A stretch of 64,000 nt of DNA. Source: Ceratorhiza oryzae-sativae (lineage: Eukaryota; Basidiomycota; Agaricomycetes; Cantharellales; Ceratobasidiaceae). Of the stretch, positions 44,503 through 57,538 are shown piece after piece. The DNA is taken from positions 310,001 to 374,000 of the forward strand of contig JARWMV010000235.1 of the NCBI GenBank assembly GCA_030998015.1, in the 5' to 3' direction. A model generated the notes under the pieces. The model was given only the letters and a program-made list of their open reading frames with translations. It was not told where the DNA came from and searched no databases. The position numbers and the translations under genes were made by a program. How positions within the stretch are numbered: position 1 is the stretch's first letter; the number at the start of each line of letters is the position of its first letter.

Positions 44503-46944
44503 ATGGATGTCATCGTCGATCCGCCCACCGACCACCAGTACGCGAGCTTTCCTCATCAAGGGATAAATTCAGGGTACGGCTTCGACATTGATTTGATGAA
44601 GGTCAGTCTACTAGCCTCTTCCAACTTCATCCGCTTTTTTCCCGGCCTTTTTATTTACTTTTTCTCTCATTTTCTCGCAGCGATCCATGGACGTGGTCGG
44701 TGGCCCAGAAAACGTGAAAAAGGCTCGCTGGTCAAACGGCGCCAGCACAGACCCGAGCTCCGACGCAGCCCGCTTCAGCAACTACGGCTACGGTCCAGGC
44801 GCGAACCAGGCGCTCTACAGCACCGGGATGAACCAGAACTTGGGATTGAACAACATGGGCCTGACGCTCAACACCCAGCAGAACAACGGCATGGGCATGG
44901 GTGCACAAGGCCAGATGCAGTCGGGCGCTGCCAACGCAATGCCCCCCAGCCCGATCGGAGGCGCAGGTCAAGGCTATCTGAACGGCATGGGTGCCAACGG
45001 ATTTGGATATACTAATGGAATGAACGGAATGGGGATGGGAATGAACGGATTAGGCGGCATGGGCCTAATGGGTATGAACGGGATGGGGATGGGAATGGGC
45101 ATGAACGGGATGGGAATGCCCCAAGGATACGCGTTTTCTCCTGCAGCTGCTACGTTCCAACAGGTAGGCTGCGTGGAATATGTCACATCAATTATTTTTG
45201 CTGATTAATGATATAGGCTGGCCAGAGGACCGGCCAACTTACGGTCCCTGGAGCTACGGTGAGTGGCAATGTACTGGCCAGCTGTATAATTGGCTAATCT
45301 TTTTCAGAACAACTTTGCTGTCGCAGCTGCCGCGGCTGCTGCTGCTGCTAGCAACCAAACGGGTCGCACCGTCTACGTGGGAAATCTCCCGGCCGACGCA
45401 TCGGTCGACGAACTCCTAAACCTGGTTCGTTTCGGGCCCCTTGAGTCTGTCCGCGTCTTGCCGGAGAAGTCCTGCGTCTTCATCTCGTTCCTTGACGGCG
45501 CCACGGCCGCTGCCTTCCACGCGGACGCCTCTGTGAAAAAGCTCGCCTTGCATGGACAAGAGCTCAAGATTGGCTGGGGCAAGCCCAGCCCGGTCCCTAG
45601 CCAGGTCATGCTCAGCATCCAACAGAGCAACGCTAGCCGCAATGTGTACCTGGGCGGCCTCGACGAAAACACGACAGAGGAGCAGCTTCGCGACGACCTC
45701 AGCCGATTCGGTCTTATCGATCAAGTTAAAATCGTACGCGACAAAAACATCGGGTTTGTCCACTTCCTGAGCATCTCGGTCGCGACCAAGGTATGATATT
45801 TCCCATTTGATCTGAAACTCGGGGGTGTGAATTTCTGAACTTCGCTTCTTTATCGGTCTTGATAGGTCGTTGCTACGCTCCCGACCGAGCCTGCGTGGGC
45901 CGGCAAGCGAGTCAACTATGGCAAGGACCGATGCGCGTATGTACCGAAGTCACAACAAACCCAAGGCAACGCAATGGCTACTGCGGCCGCGACGGCGGGC
46001 CTCACTGGCTTTACCCCGTTTTCGCCGCTTGCCACGACTGGCTTTGGACTAGGCGTTCCTGGATTCGAGTCACCCACTTCTCCGGCGTTTGCTATGGCCG
46101 CCGCTGCTGCAGCTGCTGGAAGCCAGATGAACCGCACGGTTTATCTTGGCAACATCCACCCTGAGACGACGACTGAGGACCTGTGCAATGCGATCCGGGG
46201 CGGTGTCCTCCAAAGCATAAGGTACATGCAAGACAAGCACATCGCAGTAGGTCTAAACTCTTTGTGGTCAATGCCCGATTTTGACCGATATGTCTAGTTT
46301 GTGACTTTTGTCGACGCCACGTCCGCGTTTACTTTTTACCAAGTCGCAACTTACCAAGGCATGACCCTCAACAACCGTCGTCTCAAGATCGGCTGGGGCA
46401 AAAACAGTGGTCCTCTGCCTCCTGCGTTGGCTATTGCCGTCCACTCTGGAGCGACCCGAAATGTGTATGTGGGCAACATTGAAGATTTTGAGAACTTTTC
46501 GGAAGAGAAGCTCCGCCGCGACTTTGAAGAGTTCGGCGACATCGAGCTGATCAACTTCTTGAAGGAAAAGGGTGCCGGTGCGCTGTTTTGGCTTCATGTT
46601 CGGAAGCATGTACTGACTTGTACGGGCCATCAGCGTTCATCAACTTTACCAACATCGCTAGCGCTATCAAGGCCATCGATGCAGTTAAGAATCGCGAGCC
46701 GTACTCGGCCCTGCGTGTGTCATATGGGTAAGTTTTCGGATCTGGTGACACAATCAGTCTGCTGACCCTATGTTCTATGATCAGAAAAGACCGCTGTGCC
46801 AATGCCCCGCGCACCCAGTCGTCTGTTCGACCTCGCAACGGTGGCCATTCCCCGTCCGCTCAGACGATGGACGGTGACGACTTGGCTCCCTCGCCTTCGA
46901 TCCAAGTTGTGGATGCGATCGATACCCTCGAAGATCAGCAGTAA
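44503..46944 (+). CDS. Nrd1/Msa2-like RNA-binding protein with four RRMs
   Basis: Eight exons join to 673 residues: 44503-44601, 44681-45163, 45217-45258, 45308-45790, 45866-46246, 46298-46577, 46634-46727 and 46785-46944. The N-terminal ~200 residues are low complexity, with a Met/Gly/Asn block (NGMGMGMNGLGG) and an Ala run before RRM1. The RRMs start at TVYVGNLP, NVYLGGLD, TVYLGNIH and NVYVGNIE. Their RNP1 segments are seen as CVFISF, GFVHFL, FVTFVD and AFINFT. The same repeated link KIGWGK/VNYGKDRCA follows the RRMs. This layout matches fission yeast Nrd1 (Msa2), an mRNA-binding regulator of sexual differentiation and stress granules (family knowledge). It acts in cytoplasm. The exon 6 donor was chosen as G|GTGCGC at 46577. 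Confidence 0.9.
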
Positions 46945-47843
46945 ATGGAAAGGCCGGCCTGCCCGCCCGTTTGCTTTATGCTCTTGTCTGATCTCGCGCT
47001 GCCTACCTCTTTTTCGTTGTCTTATTGCGACCCTTCTGATTCTCAGTCTCATAACTACTTTATATGCCCACACCATTGATGGCCGTTTTTTGGCCCCCCA
47101 CCCCTTTTCTATCGCCTGTGCCTGTTCTCTCCTTTTCTCGTCCATCTCGGTCCCTGCGGTACCTCACCTACACGCTATCCCGTTCTCTTGCCTTTGCGTT
47201 TCCTCGTCTCTCGCTCTATTTCCATTCCAAACTTGTGCGCTAGTGGGCTCTGCATACCTATCTCATACGATTGGATGCTGGTCTGTTGGTTGCACGGGGC
47301 ATTGTTCGTTCGTTCGTTCGTCCATATGTCTAACTAAGTCGCCATGCTTGCATATTTTATTCATGCAGCATTGGTGTGTACCTTTCCGCCTGTCTTGTCT
47401 CTGGTCTTGTGGTCAATAGGATTGTCAACCGGGTTGTAACCATGTGGCGTGATGTGCGAGCTCCGAGAGCGCTGAGACTCGACAAACAGTGCAACAATGG
47501 GCTAGCTCGGCGAATACGAGCTTCCCATTTTACCTGGCAACAGTTTCAGCCTTTTGTTTCTCCGGAAAAGAGGGCATACGTTCCGCTTAAGGGAATTTCT
47601 CTGCACTTTTTCAGGTCGGCAAGGAGAAACGGGATTCATTCACTACTCGACAGACACCTGAAACATGCACCCAAAGCCCAGAGTTGGGATGTTATCACAA
47701 TCAAACATGCTGCGGCTCGAGAAATAAAACCCCATACAAAGTCCCACAAGAACAACGACTACTCATAACCCGTATATAACATATGTGCAAACCGTAACTG
47801 TAGAAATAACACTAGGGGAGATCCGAATACTGAATTTCGAGGC
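46945..47843. other. 3' region between convergent genes
   Basis: Probable 3' UTRs of the RRM gene and Spt7-like gene. A (TTCG)n microsatellite lies at about 47305-47322. No gene is supported. Confidence 0.4.
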
Positions 47844-50800
47844 TCACACGCCGGCGTGAACCCCGCTGACAAACATGCTAAAGTCGGGCATCGTCGTTGA
47901 CACTTCGGGTGCAGGGGCGGGAGCTGCAGGAGCTTTGCTTGCGCTCGCGCCAAATGTTGGCATCATTAGTGGCAGTTCGTTTGATGTAGACGCAGATGCA
48001 GCTGGGGCCTTGGTTTTCTTCTTCTTGGAGTCCTTGGTTGCGCCATTTTCTGGCTTGGCCACCCCAGCGTCGCCTGATCCACTCCCACCAGCCAAAGCAG
48101 CGTTGTTGCTGGCTCCACCACCCCCGCCACCTTTCTTCTTGCTCGGGTTGGCCGCGACGGGCACAATCTGACCAAGTGGACCCATCTTGACTTTGAGTCC
48201 GTTGATTGGGTCGTCCTGGAGTATAACACCCGCAGGGCTGGTACCATCTGGAGGCGGAGGCCCTGCACGTGAAGCATAAAATGGATGCAACAAACCAATA
48301 TGCGAGTCGAGCGCGGCCGTATGAACGGGTATAAATGCCGCTGGTGGCGGGTATGGTAACGGCGGCTCGCGATTCGCAGAACTATAGGTAAGCCAAGTTT
48401 AGATGTAAGCGAATCGGAATGAACGAATGGTTACGCACTTGGCGTTGGCTGCGTTGTCGCGCCGGCCACGCAGGAGTCGTTTTGGGACGGCGAGAGACGT
48501 GAGCCCGAGTTCCCGTTCGAGACCCAACTCCCGCAGACCAAAGAAATCCTCGCCGAGGTCCTCGGTAAATCCGCCTCTGTCGGGTGATCAGTATAACCCA
48601 CAAATACAAAAAGCGGGTAGCGGAGACATACAACGCAAACTCTTCCCCCTCTTCGTCGAACAGACCATCTTCCTCGATCGCACTCGCCTCGGTCTAACAA
48701 AACGGTTAGCAATTTCCAAGCGGTTGACAAGGAAGTCGCACCTGTTCGATGTAAGCCTGAGTAAGTTTCCTCTCCAGATCTTGCAAACGACTCCCATATC
48801 GCTCAACATCGTCTTTGACGTATCGCTCAAGATCCTGGACTTCAGAGATTCCATGCTCGGCTAGGCAGTGCAGGATGATTTGCTAGAGGGGGGGCATCGG
48901 TAGGGAGCCTACGACCAGAATGGTGGTACTAACCTCGTTGCTCATCGTATGCCCAAATTTGTCAATCATAAACCGAAAGGTCCGTCCGACGTTCATGATA
49001 TAATCTGCAGCGACGTGTTGAAGCACATTGAGCGACACCTGGCTACTCCCTACACCACCTCCTTAGCGTTGGTTCGTCGTTTAAACCCACATAAAAGCGC
49101 ACCTTCGAACCCAGCATGCTCCAGAATCGTACTCGAAACTCGGTGCAGACACTGTGCACCCGAGTCCTCCGCAAGGGTCAGACTCGGAATCGGTGGCCTG
49201 GGTGGTTCGGGTTCATCATTCTCCATAGCCATCGGCGGGACCACCAAATTCGGGTCCTCGGCCGCTGCGTTGAGGATCAAGATCTTGGTGTGTACACGCC
49301 GGATGTTGTGAAGCGTCGAGATGTTCTTGTAGATCGTGCCCGTGAGGCCAAGCCGGCCGTCTGCTTTTTGTCTGTCCCAGCAGTCGTGTTAGCAGAAGCA
49401 AACGCATTGTGATAGTGTGTAGAATCTGACCGTTTCTTCCGACGCCTAAGCTTGCTAGGCTGTATAGGCGGAAACCCATGTTGCGCCATGGGCAGCAACC
49501 CGTTCCCAATCATATTCCCAGCACGCATAGCCTCCCACCACAGGTCTACGTTGTCTTGATTCTCTTCCTGCTCAGGCGGTACACCCGTCGTCGAGTACTT
49601 GGTCCGTTGGGTAGGTTTCTTATCATCCGACTCTTCATCGGAGCTATTGACGATCATATTCGACCGCTTGCGTTTCCCCCCTAGCGCGACTTTGTGCTCG
49701 CTCGGTTCATCGAGACGCTGGATGGTTGCATCATTTTGGCGAATCTGACGAAGCTGAGCCCGGGCGCGTTTGCTAGATTCAGTGCGAAAGAACTCGGTAT
49801 TGGTTGGGGCAGCCGGTGTGGACGTTAGTGTAGCACTGGACCCAAGGCGTGACGGGCCTGCCCCGGCAGTTTGAAGGCCGTCTTCAAACTGTGAGAGATC
49901 GTTGTCGAGATTCAAGAACTGGGTCATAGACTCGACGGTCCGCATGATCGCGGTGCCATCTTCAAGAGGTTCTTTAGGACGAGGAGCAGGGGCCTGACGG
50001 CAAGCACACGTTAGCAATCCAGAAAGAGTAGGTAAATAAGAACGTACGCTGCTCCGTGGACGTTGTCCCAACTGCCTGGCTGGCACGTCACTCTCCGGCG
50101 TCGACGAGACTGTAACCGCGATTAGCGCTCGCCAGTACACACAATATCAATTGTACTCACTTCGTCCGTTGATCCCGTTTACCCCATTTACCCGACCATT
50201 CGTATGTATAGCTCCATCCATCTTTGAGACTCCATTCGCTCTGGCCTTAATTCCGTTGAGCTTTCCGCCAGATGAGCTGTAATCATCATCCGAGTCATCA
50301 ATGACCGACCGACGGCGCGGATGGCCGGTCGACGGCCTGCCGCGCAACGTAAACGGCGCCGAGCGCTCCGACGGGTCATGTATCAGCTCAGCCAAAATGG
50401 CTGTTCGTTTACGTAGAATCATCGCACATCGACGCAGCGGGTGGTTCTTGGAGATCGTTTGTGCGTTAGCACCAGGGGGCAGGACAGCAAGATAGTAGAA
50501 AGAGTTTACATACCGGGCTAGCGTTGTATGTGAGGCAGTTGTCCCAAATGAGATTCAAGTCTGCAACAAACTCGGCCTTGGTCTTGTATTGCTTGCCCCG
50601 TACTTTGCGGCCCATCGTGCCCAGGTCCATCGGTTGCTTGATTACTGTGTTGTGGTGTACAGTTGATCTTCACGGAAAACACGCAAGTGTGATCATCCAC
50701 TTACCCGAATGATAATCAGGAGCATCAGCCTTGGTGACCGGCTTGAGAAACGCATGGGCTTCGCTCTAGTAAGAGTAGCGCAATGTGAGTGACGTATCAC

Positions 50801-51058
50801 TCGGTAAACAAAGCGCAGAGGTACCGCGTACCATGGATCGCAGGTCGGCCAGCACTTTCTCCAGCGAGTCCGTAAACTGTTCAGGTCCTTTGACGTCCTT
50901 CAAGAGCGAGCAACGGCATGTGTAAGCACCCAAGACAAGTATGAGAAAACAACAGAGATACTCACGCGCGCATCCTTGACCTCTGCCAACAACTGGTCGA
51001 GCTCAACGTCCGGAACGGAAAGCTTGTGTCTCCGCGACTCGAGCGCATGCAATAGGTG
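47844..51058 (-). CDS. SPT7: Spt7-like SAGA subunit (bromodomain plus histone fold)
   Basis: Predicted core subunit of the SAGA co-activator, reading leftwards. The 5' end is unresolved. The first secure exon is 51058-50966 ([20 protein letters not shown]), then 50897-50832, 50765-50705, 50644-50515 and on. The bromodomain has [40 protein letters not shown] and [14 protein letters not shown] charged Ser/Asp region follows (VIDDSDDDY). The middle includes [15 protein letters not shown] and an intron 49,4xx joining RRRKKR to [19 protein letters not shown] histone-fold/BTP-like segment ([34 protein letters not shown]) lies near 48830-49010. The C-terminus is Gly-, Lys- and Ala-rich. This order is the Spt7 architecture. 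Upstream frames to about 51313 could add an exon. Confidence 0.85.
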
Positions 51059-51529
51059 CTGTCATGCAGCAGATATTAATTCGGAAAGAAAATAGAACGA
51101 TCGTGCTCGCCACCGACCTTCATCGTCCAGGACGGACACCCGAGCGCGGGTTCCGTATGAGATCTTTTCCAGCAATCTCAGCGCCGATGGTTCTTTTGTT
51201 TCGTGCGCTTCCCTGTGTTCGTATATTACGGACGCGGCGGCGGAAATACAAGAATTAATGTGCGAGCCGGATACGATGGACCAGGAGCAGGACACCACAG
51301 TGGCGGTGCTCCAACCTGACATGACATAACTGACCAATTCCAAATTGGTCAAATAGATAAACACAAGCCTCATGTATTATACAGAAGGCTGGAACCCGAC
51401 AGAATAAAATAAACAGGCAAGAGACATGTCGGCAACGAAAGTGATTTTATTCATATTTTTATCATCGCCTCCCCATGCCCAAATCCCCTCGTCGCAGCTC
51501 TTGCATAAGCGCCTCTGCTTCGGCGGGTG

Positions 51530-54140
51530 TCAACACCTGATGAGTAACAGCCTGGACACTCGCCGGTTGGAGAACAAAAAGTCCCATGACGCCTGGTACG
51601 ACGAACCAGCGTTCCCGTTCATCATCCACAACGAAGGCTCAACCGGTCCCTCCCATGGTAACGCCACGTTGGGCTCTGGCATCGAGTCGAGATAAAACGA
51701 CTCGAATTGGCTCGGGCTGTACGTGGTCGTGGCCGTTGCAAGCCCAGGCATCAGATCCAACGGACTGTGCGGACTTGTTTGGTTATCGGAGCCTGGACTT
51801 GTGAATGTGCTGGAACAAGCTTTCTGGTCGTGCTGTTCTGAGAACGAGATGGGCGGGAGTTGTTGGTGCTGGAACGCAGGAATATGGCTGTTGGAGCTAG
51901 AATTTCGATTATGTCCAGGCTTGGGCTCATTATGCCCATTCGCATGGTTTTGGGGGGTAGTATGCTGCCACCCAACCGAGGGTGCCTCTTGAGCACTCAG
52001 CGATGTAATCTGCCAGCGCTTTGCAAGAGCCCAAATCCTCTGCTTGGCGTCGGTCGCAGACTCAACCCACATCCCGTCATTTTCGAGCGCTTCCAGACAC
52101 GCGAGTCCAGTTCGAACAGCACGCATCGCTTGGCTGTCTCTTGGGGAAAGCAAGAGTACGGTCGATGCGGTAAAGATGAAGAACGGGGTTGTAAAGCATG
52201 GGGAACGAGGTGGGAGGTGGCGAAGTAGATCCATCGTGCGCAAAGCGGCGGTTCGACAATGGGAAAACGCGAGCGAGCGGCTGCGTCGTTCGGCCGCTAC
52301 GTCGGCTGCGCTAAGGGGGAGAGTGCTGTCCGCCGCCGGTGCATATCGTCTAGAACCGACGAACGGTCGACAAAGCAGTATGATGTACAAGCAGACCCGC
52401 ACGCTGATAGATATGTAAGCACCCGAGTCCACACGGCGCGCTAGATACTCACTGGAGGAAAACGAGACACGGCTCAGTCCCACGCATCGCACTTGCGGAC
52501 CGCAAGGGCCGGGGAAAGTCGTCCACAAATGCCTGAATCGTCAACATATTCTTCGTAATCAAGTCACAATCCTGGGCCGCTGTCCGCTTTGGCGCATCAA
52601 ACGCATACCTGAAGACAACAGTCAAGCACCCGCCCACTCGACCCACAAAATCTTCACCTACACTTCGGCAAACATGGTCTCAACCATGTCCATGAACTTG
52701 ACGAGCGTAAGCCAGACCGCATCCGGTATTTCATCATTCGTAGAAGGCGACTCTTGGGCGTCATTCACAGATGTCCGCAGTTTGGGCTCCAAGTTTCGAG
52801 GCCGCTGCTGGGGTGTCGAAATGGAGCGTCGACTATGCAGAGGATGCAGTCCCATATTCGTGGAGAGTATCCTGACAGCAGATATTTTAGATATGACTCT
52901 ACAAAATCAACGGACATACCTGTCAAGCGTAAACACGGCCCAAAATGTCTGATCCCTCGCGGCCTGAACATCCTTGGACATCACACCACTCTGAACCAGT
53001 GCCATTGTGTCGATATGCAGCCCGAGCCGAGTCGAAAGAGCCACCGCCATACCTTCTCACACCATCATTAAAGCCACAGAAAGATTCTACACCGTGCTTA
53101 CCATTCAGAGTCCATGCAACAGGCGTTTTTGCATGCCCCATCTGAGATATGGCCATAATGATCAATGCCTGCACGGTGGCAACCCTTGGGTTTTTGGTCT
53201 CTTCAATTACCCGCGTCTCGGCACGCATGAAAAACTTTTCGCCTTTTGAGCCATCGCCACGATGTTCGCCAGGTCCAAAATACGAGCCGATAACAAAGAT
53301 CATGTCGAGTAGCATCGGGGTGACGAGCTCGCAATTGTAGTCCTTTACATTGTACGCAGAGAGAAACGCCTCTGGCTGGACGATCGGAAAGTGCATACGC
53401 TGCCATGCCCAAAAGGTGTCGAGCAGCTTACGCTCCTCTTCGGGCGAACAGAGCGGGAACCACTCGGACCGATGCGGGTTGCCATACCTATCCCACTGTC
53501 CGCCCGCGCTCTGAGGTGACACGTCTGTCCCAGACAGAAACCGACTGGATTGAGGCCCGAAATAGGTAAAGCTCGCGCTGGACGGTTGAGACGGGTCTGG
53601 TTTCAAGGGCGCGACGTCGAGACGGAGTGTGCCAATGTCGAGCAGGGCGGCGACCGATGCCCCGCTGTCTTCGGGCAGGGCGTCATCTGGCTCATCTGGC
53701 TCGGCCGATGAACGCTGGCTCGCCTCCAGGAACGCTGAGAGATCGATGCCATCCGACTCGGGCGAGGGGACGCTGATGGACGCATCGCGAAGGAGCTGCT
53801 CGAGGACTTGGCCTCGCGCCTCGAGTGTCTTGATGCGAGCCTCGAGAGCGAGAACATATGATTTTGAGGGGGGTCTATAAATATATTCATCAGCGATCAG
53901 CTCTAAGAACCGGGGAATAATTCAACTTGCTTCCGCTTGTCGACATGGACGTTGAACGCACACGCATGGTTGTTGGCTCGACACTGGCCACACACGGGGC
54001 GCACACCATCGCACTGAACAGGGCTCAACGACTGACTATCGACGGACACGACCAAGACCACTCACCTTGCGTTTTCTAGATCTGCACGAGTCACACGCAA
54101 GCGACACCTTTAGGCCTGCACTTCTGCTCGTTGCTGGCAT
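51530..54140 (-). CDS. Zn2Cys6 transcription factor with fungal-specific TF domain
   Basis: Starts at ATG 54140. Exon 1 is 54140-54066 and exon 2 is 54013-53927. The zinc cluster spans the first intron: CDSCRSRKRK then CDGVRPVCGQCRANNHAC (CX2CX6CX5CX2CX6C). Exon 3, after 53875, carries a coiled coil (SYVLALEARIKTLEARG). The fungal TF (middle homology) domain has ERKLLDTFWAWQRMHFPIVQ, GEKFFMRAETRVIEE and GLHIDTMALVQSG, and the C-terminal part is Gln/Asn/Ser-rich. Other introns lie near 53020-53100, 52870-52925, 52620-52670 and 52395-52445. Exon 2 ends in phase 0, but the coiled coil needs a one-base shift at the CCCCCC run (53869-53874). This may be a sequence error or a missed splice. The target genes are unknown; XlnR/AraR-like regulators share this layout. 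Confidence 0.82.
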
Positions 54141-55926
54141 AGCTCTGGTGGTTGTCGTTCCTTAGAACAGCAAATGACTAGCTCCGCTTGGGGTGAGCTC
54201 CGAGAATTAGGGATCCGTAGCTCCGTCTTGTAGAGGGGCGACACCTGCCAAGCGTCCGACACAGAAACAGAGCTCAGCGTCCTGACAAGCTGGCATTGTC
54301 AGCCAGAAAGATCAGGGATCCACACATTCGCTCCCTGGGATCTGATTGTCCTATTTTTGGATTGTGTCACCGACAGGTACCGGCTTCGATGTGTTGCAGA
54401 TCCCCCGGCATATAAATTACGGCATGCGCCATGTGTCTACCTATTGCGGCTCACGTGTCCACATGCATATATGCACTCGAGCGTCTATGTAGCTGATTAC
54501 CAGCTCAGCATCTCCGACGTGGATGCGCAATGAAACCCCTCCCTTCTGTCCGAAAACTTGCCTAAATTTTCAAGAAATGCGCAAACGCACAAAAAGAGCA
54601 ACCGTTTTCGACAATCCATTCAGGACGTTCAGCTCCGGCCAAAGGATTCCCCTCTACTGACGCCCCGATTTCGGGGTACAGCGGGTAATCGCCGTTGGCT
54701 TCCATGAGCATGCTCGATAAGCCCAGGGACACGGCCTGACAACTGAAGGAATGCATGTGGATTTCGTGGGCGACAACCACCACTCTGCTCCATCTCATCA
54801 CTCGGTTCTGACAATTCCAGACCTACTTGGCTAACCACTGACGGTCTGTACAGCCTCATAGAATGCAGCTGCACGCTTCATAGATGCTTGGCTTGATTGC
54901 ACGTCGCTTCTAGAAATCACTCTCGAGCTTACATATTAGAGTTGTCTGAGTTTGAGTTAGAATTCAATACATTACCTAAATGCATGAAGCTCTCGCCACT
55001 CCCCTAAAATTGACCTACGTATTAATTAGTGTGCGAATTTTCAGCTCTACACACGATCCTATCAGCTCAGGCAAGGATGTGGCAAAATATCATGGACCAG
55101 ATACCTGAGCACGCCGCAATACAAGATCAACTTGAATTCATGCAGCGCCGCACGGGCTAGCTTCGTGCTAATGAACACTCTTTTTGGTCGCGCAATGACA
55201 TCACTAAAGACCTTTCAAGACCTTGTAGAACCCATGACGAATTAGATGTCGTTTGCAAACGAAAAATACAAGTGCTACAAACTTCCGGCTGGGCGCAAAC
55301 TTGGACGACCAACGTATCGGGCCGCACAGCTCTGCCTCCCGAACAAGCGGCTCTATGGCCGAATTCTGCGAAAAATCAGAATATTCAAGTCTAGTACGTT
55401 ACGTTTATATGGAAAAACAGCCTACATAGCATGTATTTGGCGAGCTCAAAAGGACCAGACATGATGGGCTCTTCCAAAGTCACGCTGGGTTGTGACTTGG
55501 ACCATGGGCGTTCCGAGACTATATGCAGCCATGTTCATGGATTTTACGGTTCCCTACTATTGGACGAGCCAAACAGCGTCAAGCAGGGGAAGTACAGTTA
55601 TCTGCTTCGCATAGCACATGGTATAGTATCTAATATGATGATGTCATGTCTTCCAGGGGGAGGGGAGGTATTTGTAAGTCAGCGTCTGACATGACCAACC
55701 ACGTGCCAATGTATTTGAGAACACGAAAGTCCTTAAAATCGATGACATTTCTAATATCGAATGCGTTTTTAACTAGCCCATATGAATGAAAACGGCTCGG
55801 TTGTGATGGTTAATTGAAGCTCTAACGTACAAAATGCTTCAAGAGGTGAAATGTAAACAATACCAGCACCCAAAATAATGAACGAATTATAACAGCAAAT
55901 AAATAACAAAAATATACAGGGATTGA
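54141..55926. other. Long intergenic stretch, no gene supported
   Basis: Promoter of the Zn2Cys6 gene on the left; the 3' side of the DUF6533 gene on the right. Short frames at 54562-54874 and 55246-55694 have no recognisable domains. Confidence 0.4.
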
Positions 55927-57538
55927 TTATAACGGTCTAGTGTCAGTCTTCAATACCCAACACTCATCCATTTCGACCTCTTCTACACGATAGCGTGCGC
56001 TAGGAGGACCAGATAGTGTTGGGTCTTGGGAACATGTTCGAAGGTTGATCATCATTCGGGATATCATCACGTTTGAGATCGCCATCCCGAACCTTAGAGT
56101 GCCTTTGACGAATGTCGGCGGTGCAGCAACCCACGCAGTCATGTTAAGTAGCGAGCAGCCTACGAGAGCGTAAACAAAGTGAGATTGGTCAGTGATGGAT
56201 GGGGCATAACGCTCACATAGAATGACGAAAAAATGGAACGCGCCTGCAGTGTACGATATGTTAGAAAGTATATGCACTAGGATTATTAACATTACATACC
56301 ATCGCGAATCAAGACGTGCAGCAACCGTGTTCTAGTGCTGTAGCGGCTTGCCTTGAATGTTTGGACACACGACAACACAAACAAGATTGTCTCGAGAATG
56401 AGAGGAGGGATCCAGCATGTCCAACTACTCAAACATTTTAGTAGAGCGCTTTGATGACTAGAAATAAGATTCACAGGTAGGGAGTTATCTGAAAGTATGA
56501 CGTTGAACAATATCCTTGTCTAAACTTGGCTCAGCTTACCGAGAGAAAGCATAGTCTAAGGACGGGATCGAACTTGATAGTGTCTGTGTAAACTTAGGCT
56601 TGATTTGATTCGACGCGCTATCTCAACCACTCACTAGCTCTCGAGATCAGGGAGCTGTACACAATCTGAGCAGAGATTAGGTTCTCTACATGACCCAACT
56701 GATAGCACCACTCACCGACCACGTCACAGAGAAGTAGGTCAACAAAAGTGCTCCGAGGAGAACAATGACCCAGCGAGCGCGTCCCCACATGGCTACAACC
56801 TATATAGTGTCAATAACGGCCAAGTTCGCAAGTCGTTGACATACCCTCATCGAAACAAGTATATGGATAATACCGAAAGAAGCCACATACCATGTCGCTT
56901 CGACAAAGTACCATGATAAGCAGCTGTCAAAGTGAACATTGAAGATTAGCAGACCAGACAAATTCAACGATGACTTACAAGTGATCACTAATATAAGTGA
57001 CCTCCCCTTGGCCGTCATACATCTAGGGATATCTGAATACATTCGTGTGTATAATAGGGTTTTAGACGGGCCTACATCGATAGTAAGAATAATGAGCGTG
57101 GTATATCGATTCTAGAGTGAGGATAGTTTGTGAGCGGAAGCGTTTGCACTAACAAGTCTAGGACTTACTACGAGGAGCAGTACGGATGCAATCGTCTTGT
57201 CGGCTTTCCATATGTGCTGGATCTTAGTGACATGTATTAGCATACAGTATACTGAGCCAAACGTTGAAACCACGCACCTCGTCCGGCAGCATGATCAAGA
57301 GATCATATATCAATACTGTGTAACCAACCACTGTTGAAAATTCAAGAGATCAGCGAGTAGAGATAATGCACGTCAGAACTCCAAGACATACACTCTAACA
57401 TACTGCAGAGAATTCGTAGGATTGAAATCAGGACTCATTAAAATGCTAACTAGAAACTTACAAGCTAATGCGAATCTGTATAATAGCCTCTTCAAGGGCA
57501 TCTGCAATGGCCTGGGCCAGCGCCGGTGGGAGCGACAT
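55927..57538 (-). CDS. DUF6533 multi-pass membrane protein
   Basis: A basidiomycete-specific integral membrane protein of unknown function. Many small exons run from ATG 57538 (MSLPPALAQAIADALEEAII) leftwards. A short exon adds FMLE. Then come VGYTVLIYDLLIMLPDEIQ, HIWKADKTIASVLLLVNRYT, TLIILTID, CLSWYFVEATWYVASFGIIH, VIVLLGALLLTYFSVTW, WIPPLILETILFVLSCVQTF and LLHVLIRDG. The last exon (56292-55927) holds two more hydrophobic stretches, VMISRMMINLR and a charged tail. The YDxLxxLPDEIxxIW and NRYxxxxIL segments are DUF6533 hallmarks. About seven hydrophobic spans are visible, GPCR-like in layout. Start chosen as the first ATG keeping the helix before the first span. Confidence 0.8.

Noticed and set aside
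54562..54874. Small minus-strand genes in 54.1-55.9 kb
   Set aside because: Short, overlapping in several frames, no domain or splice support.
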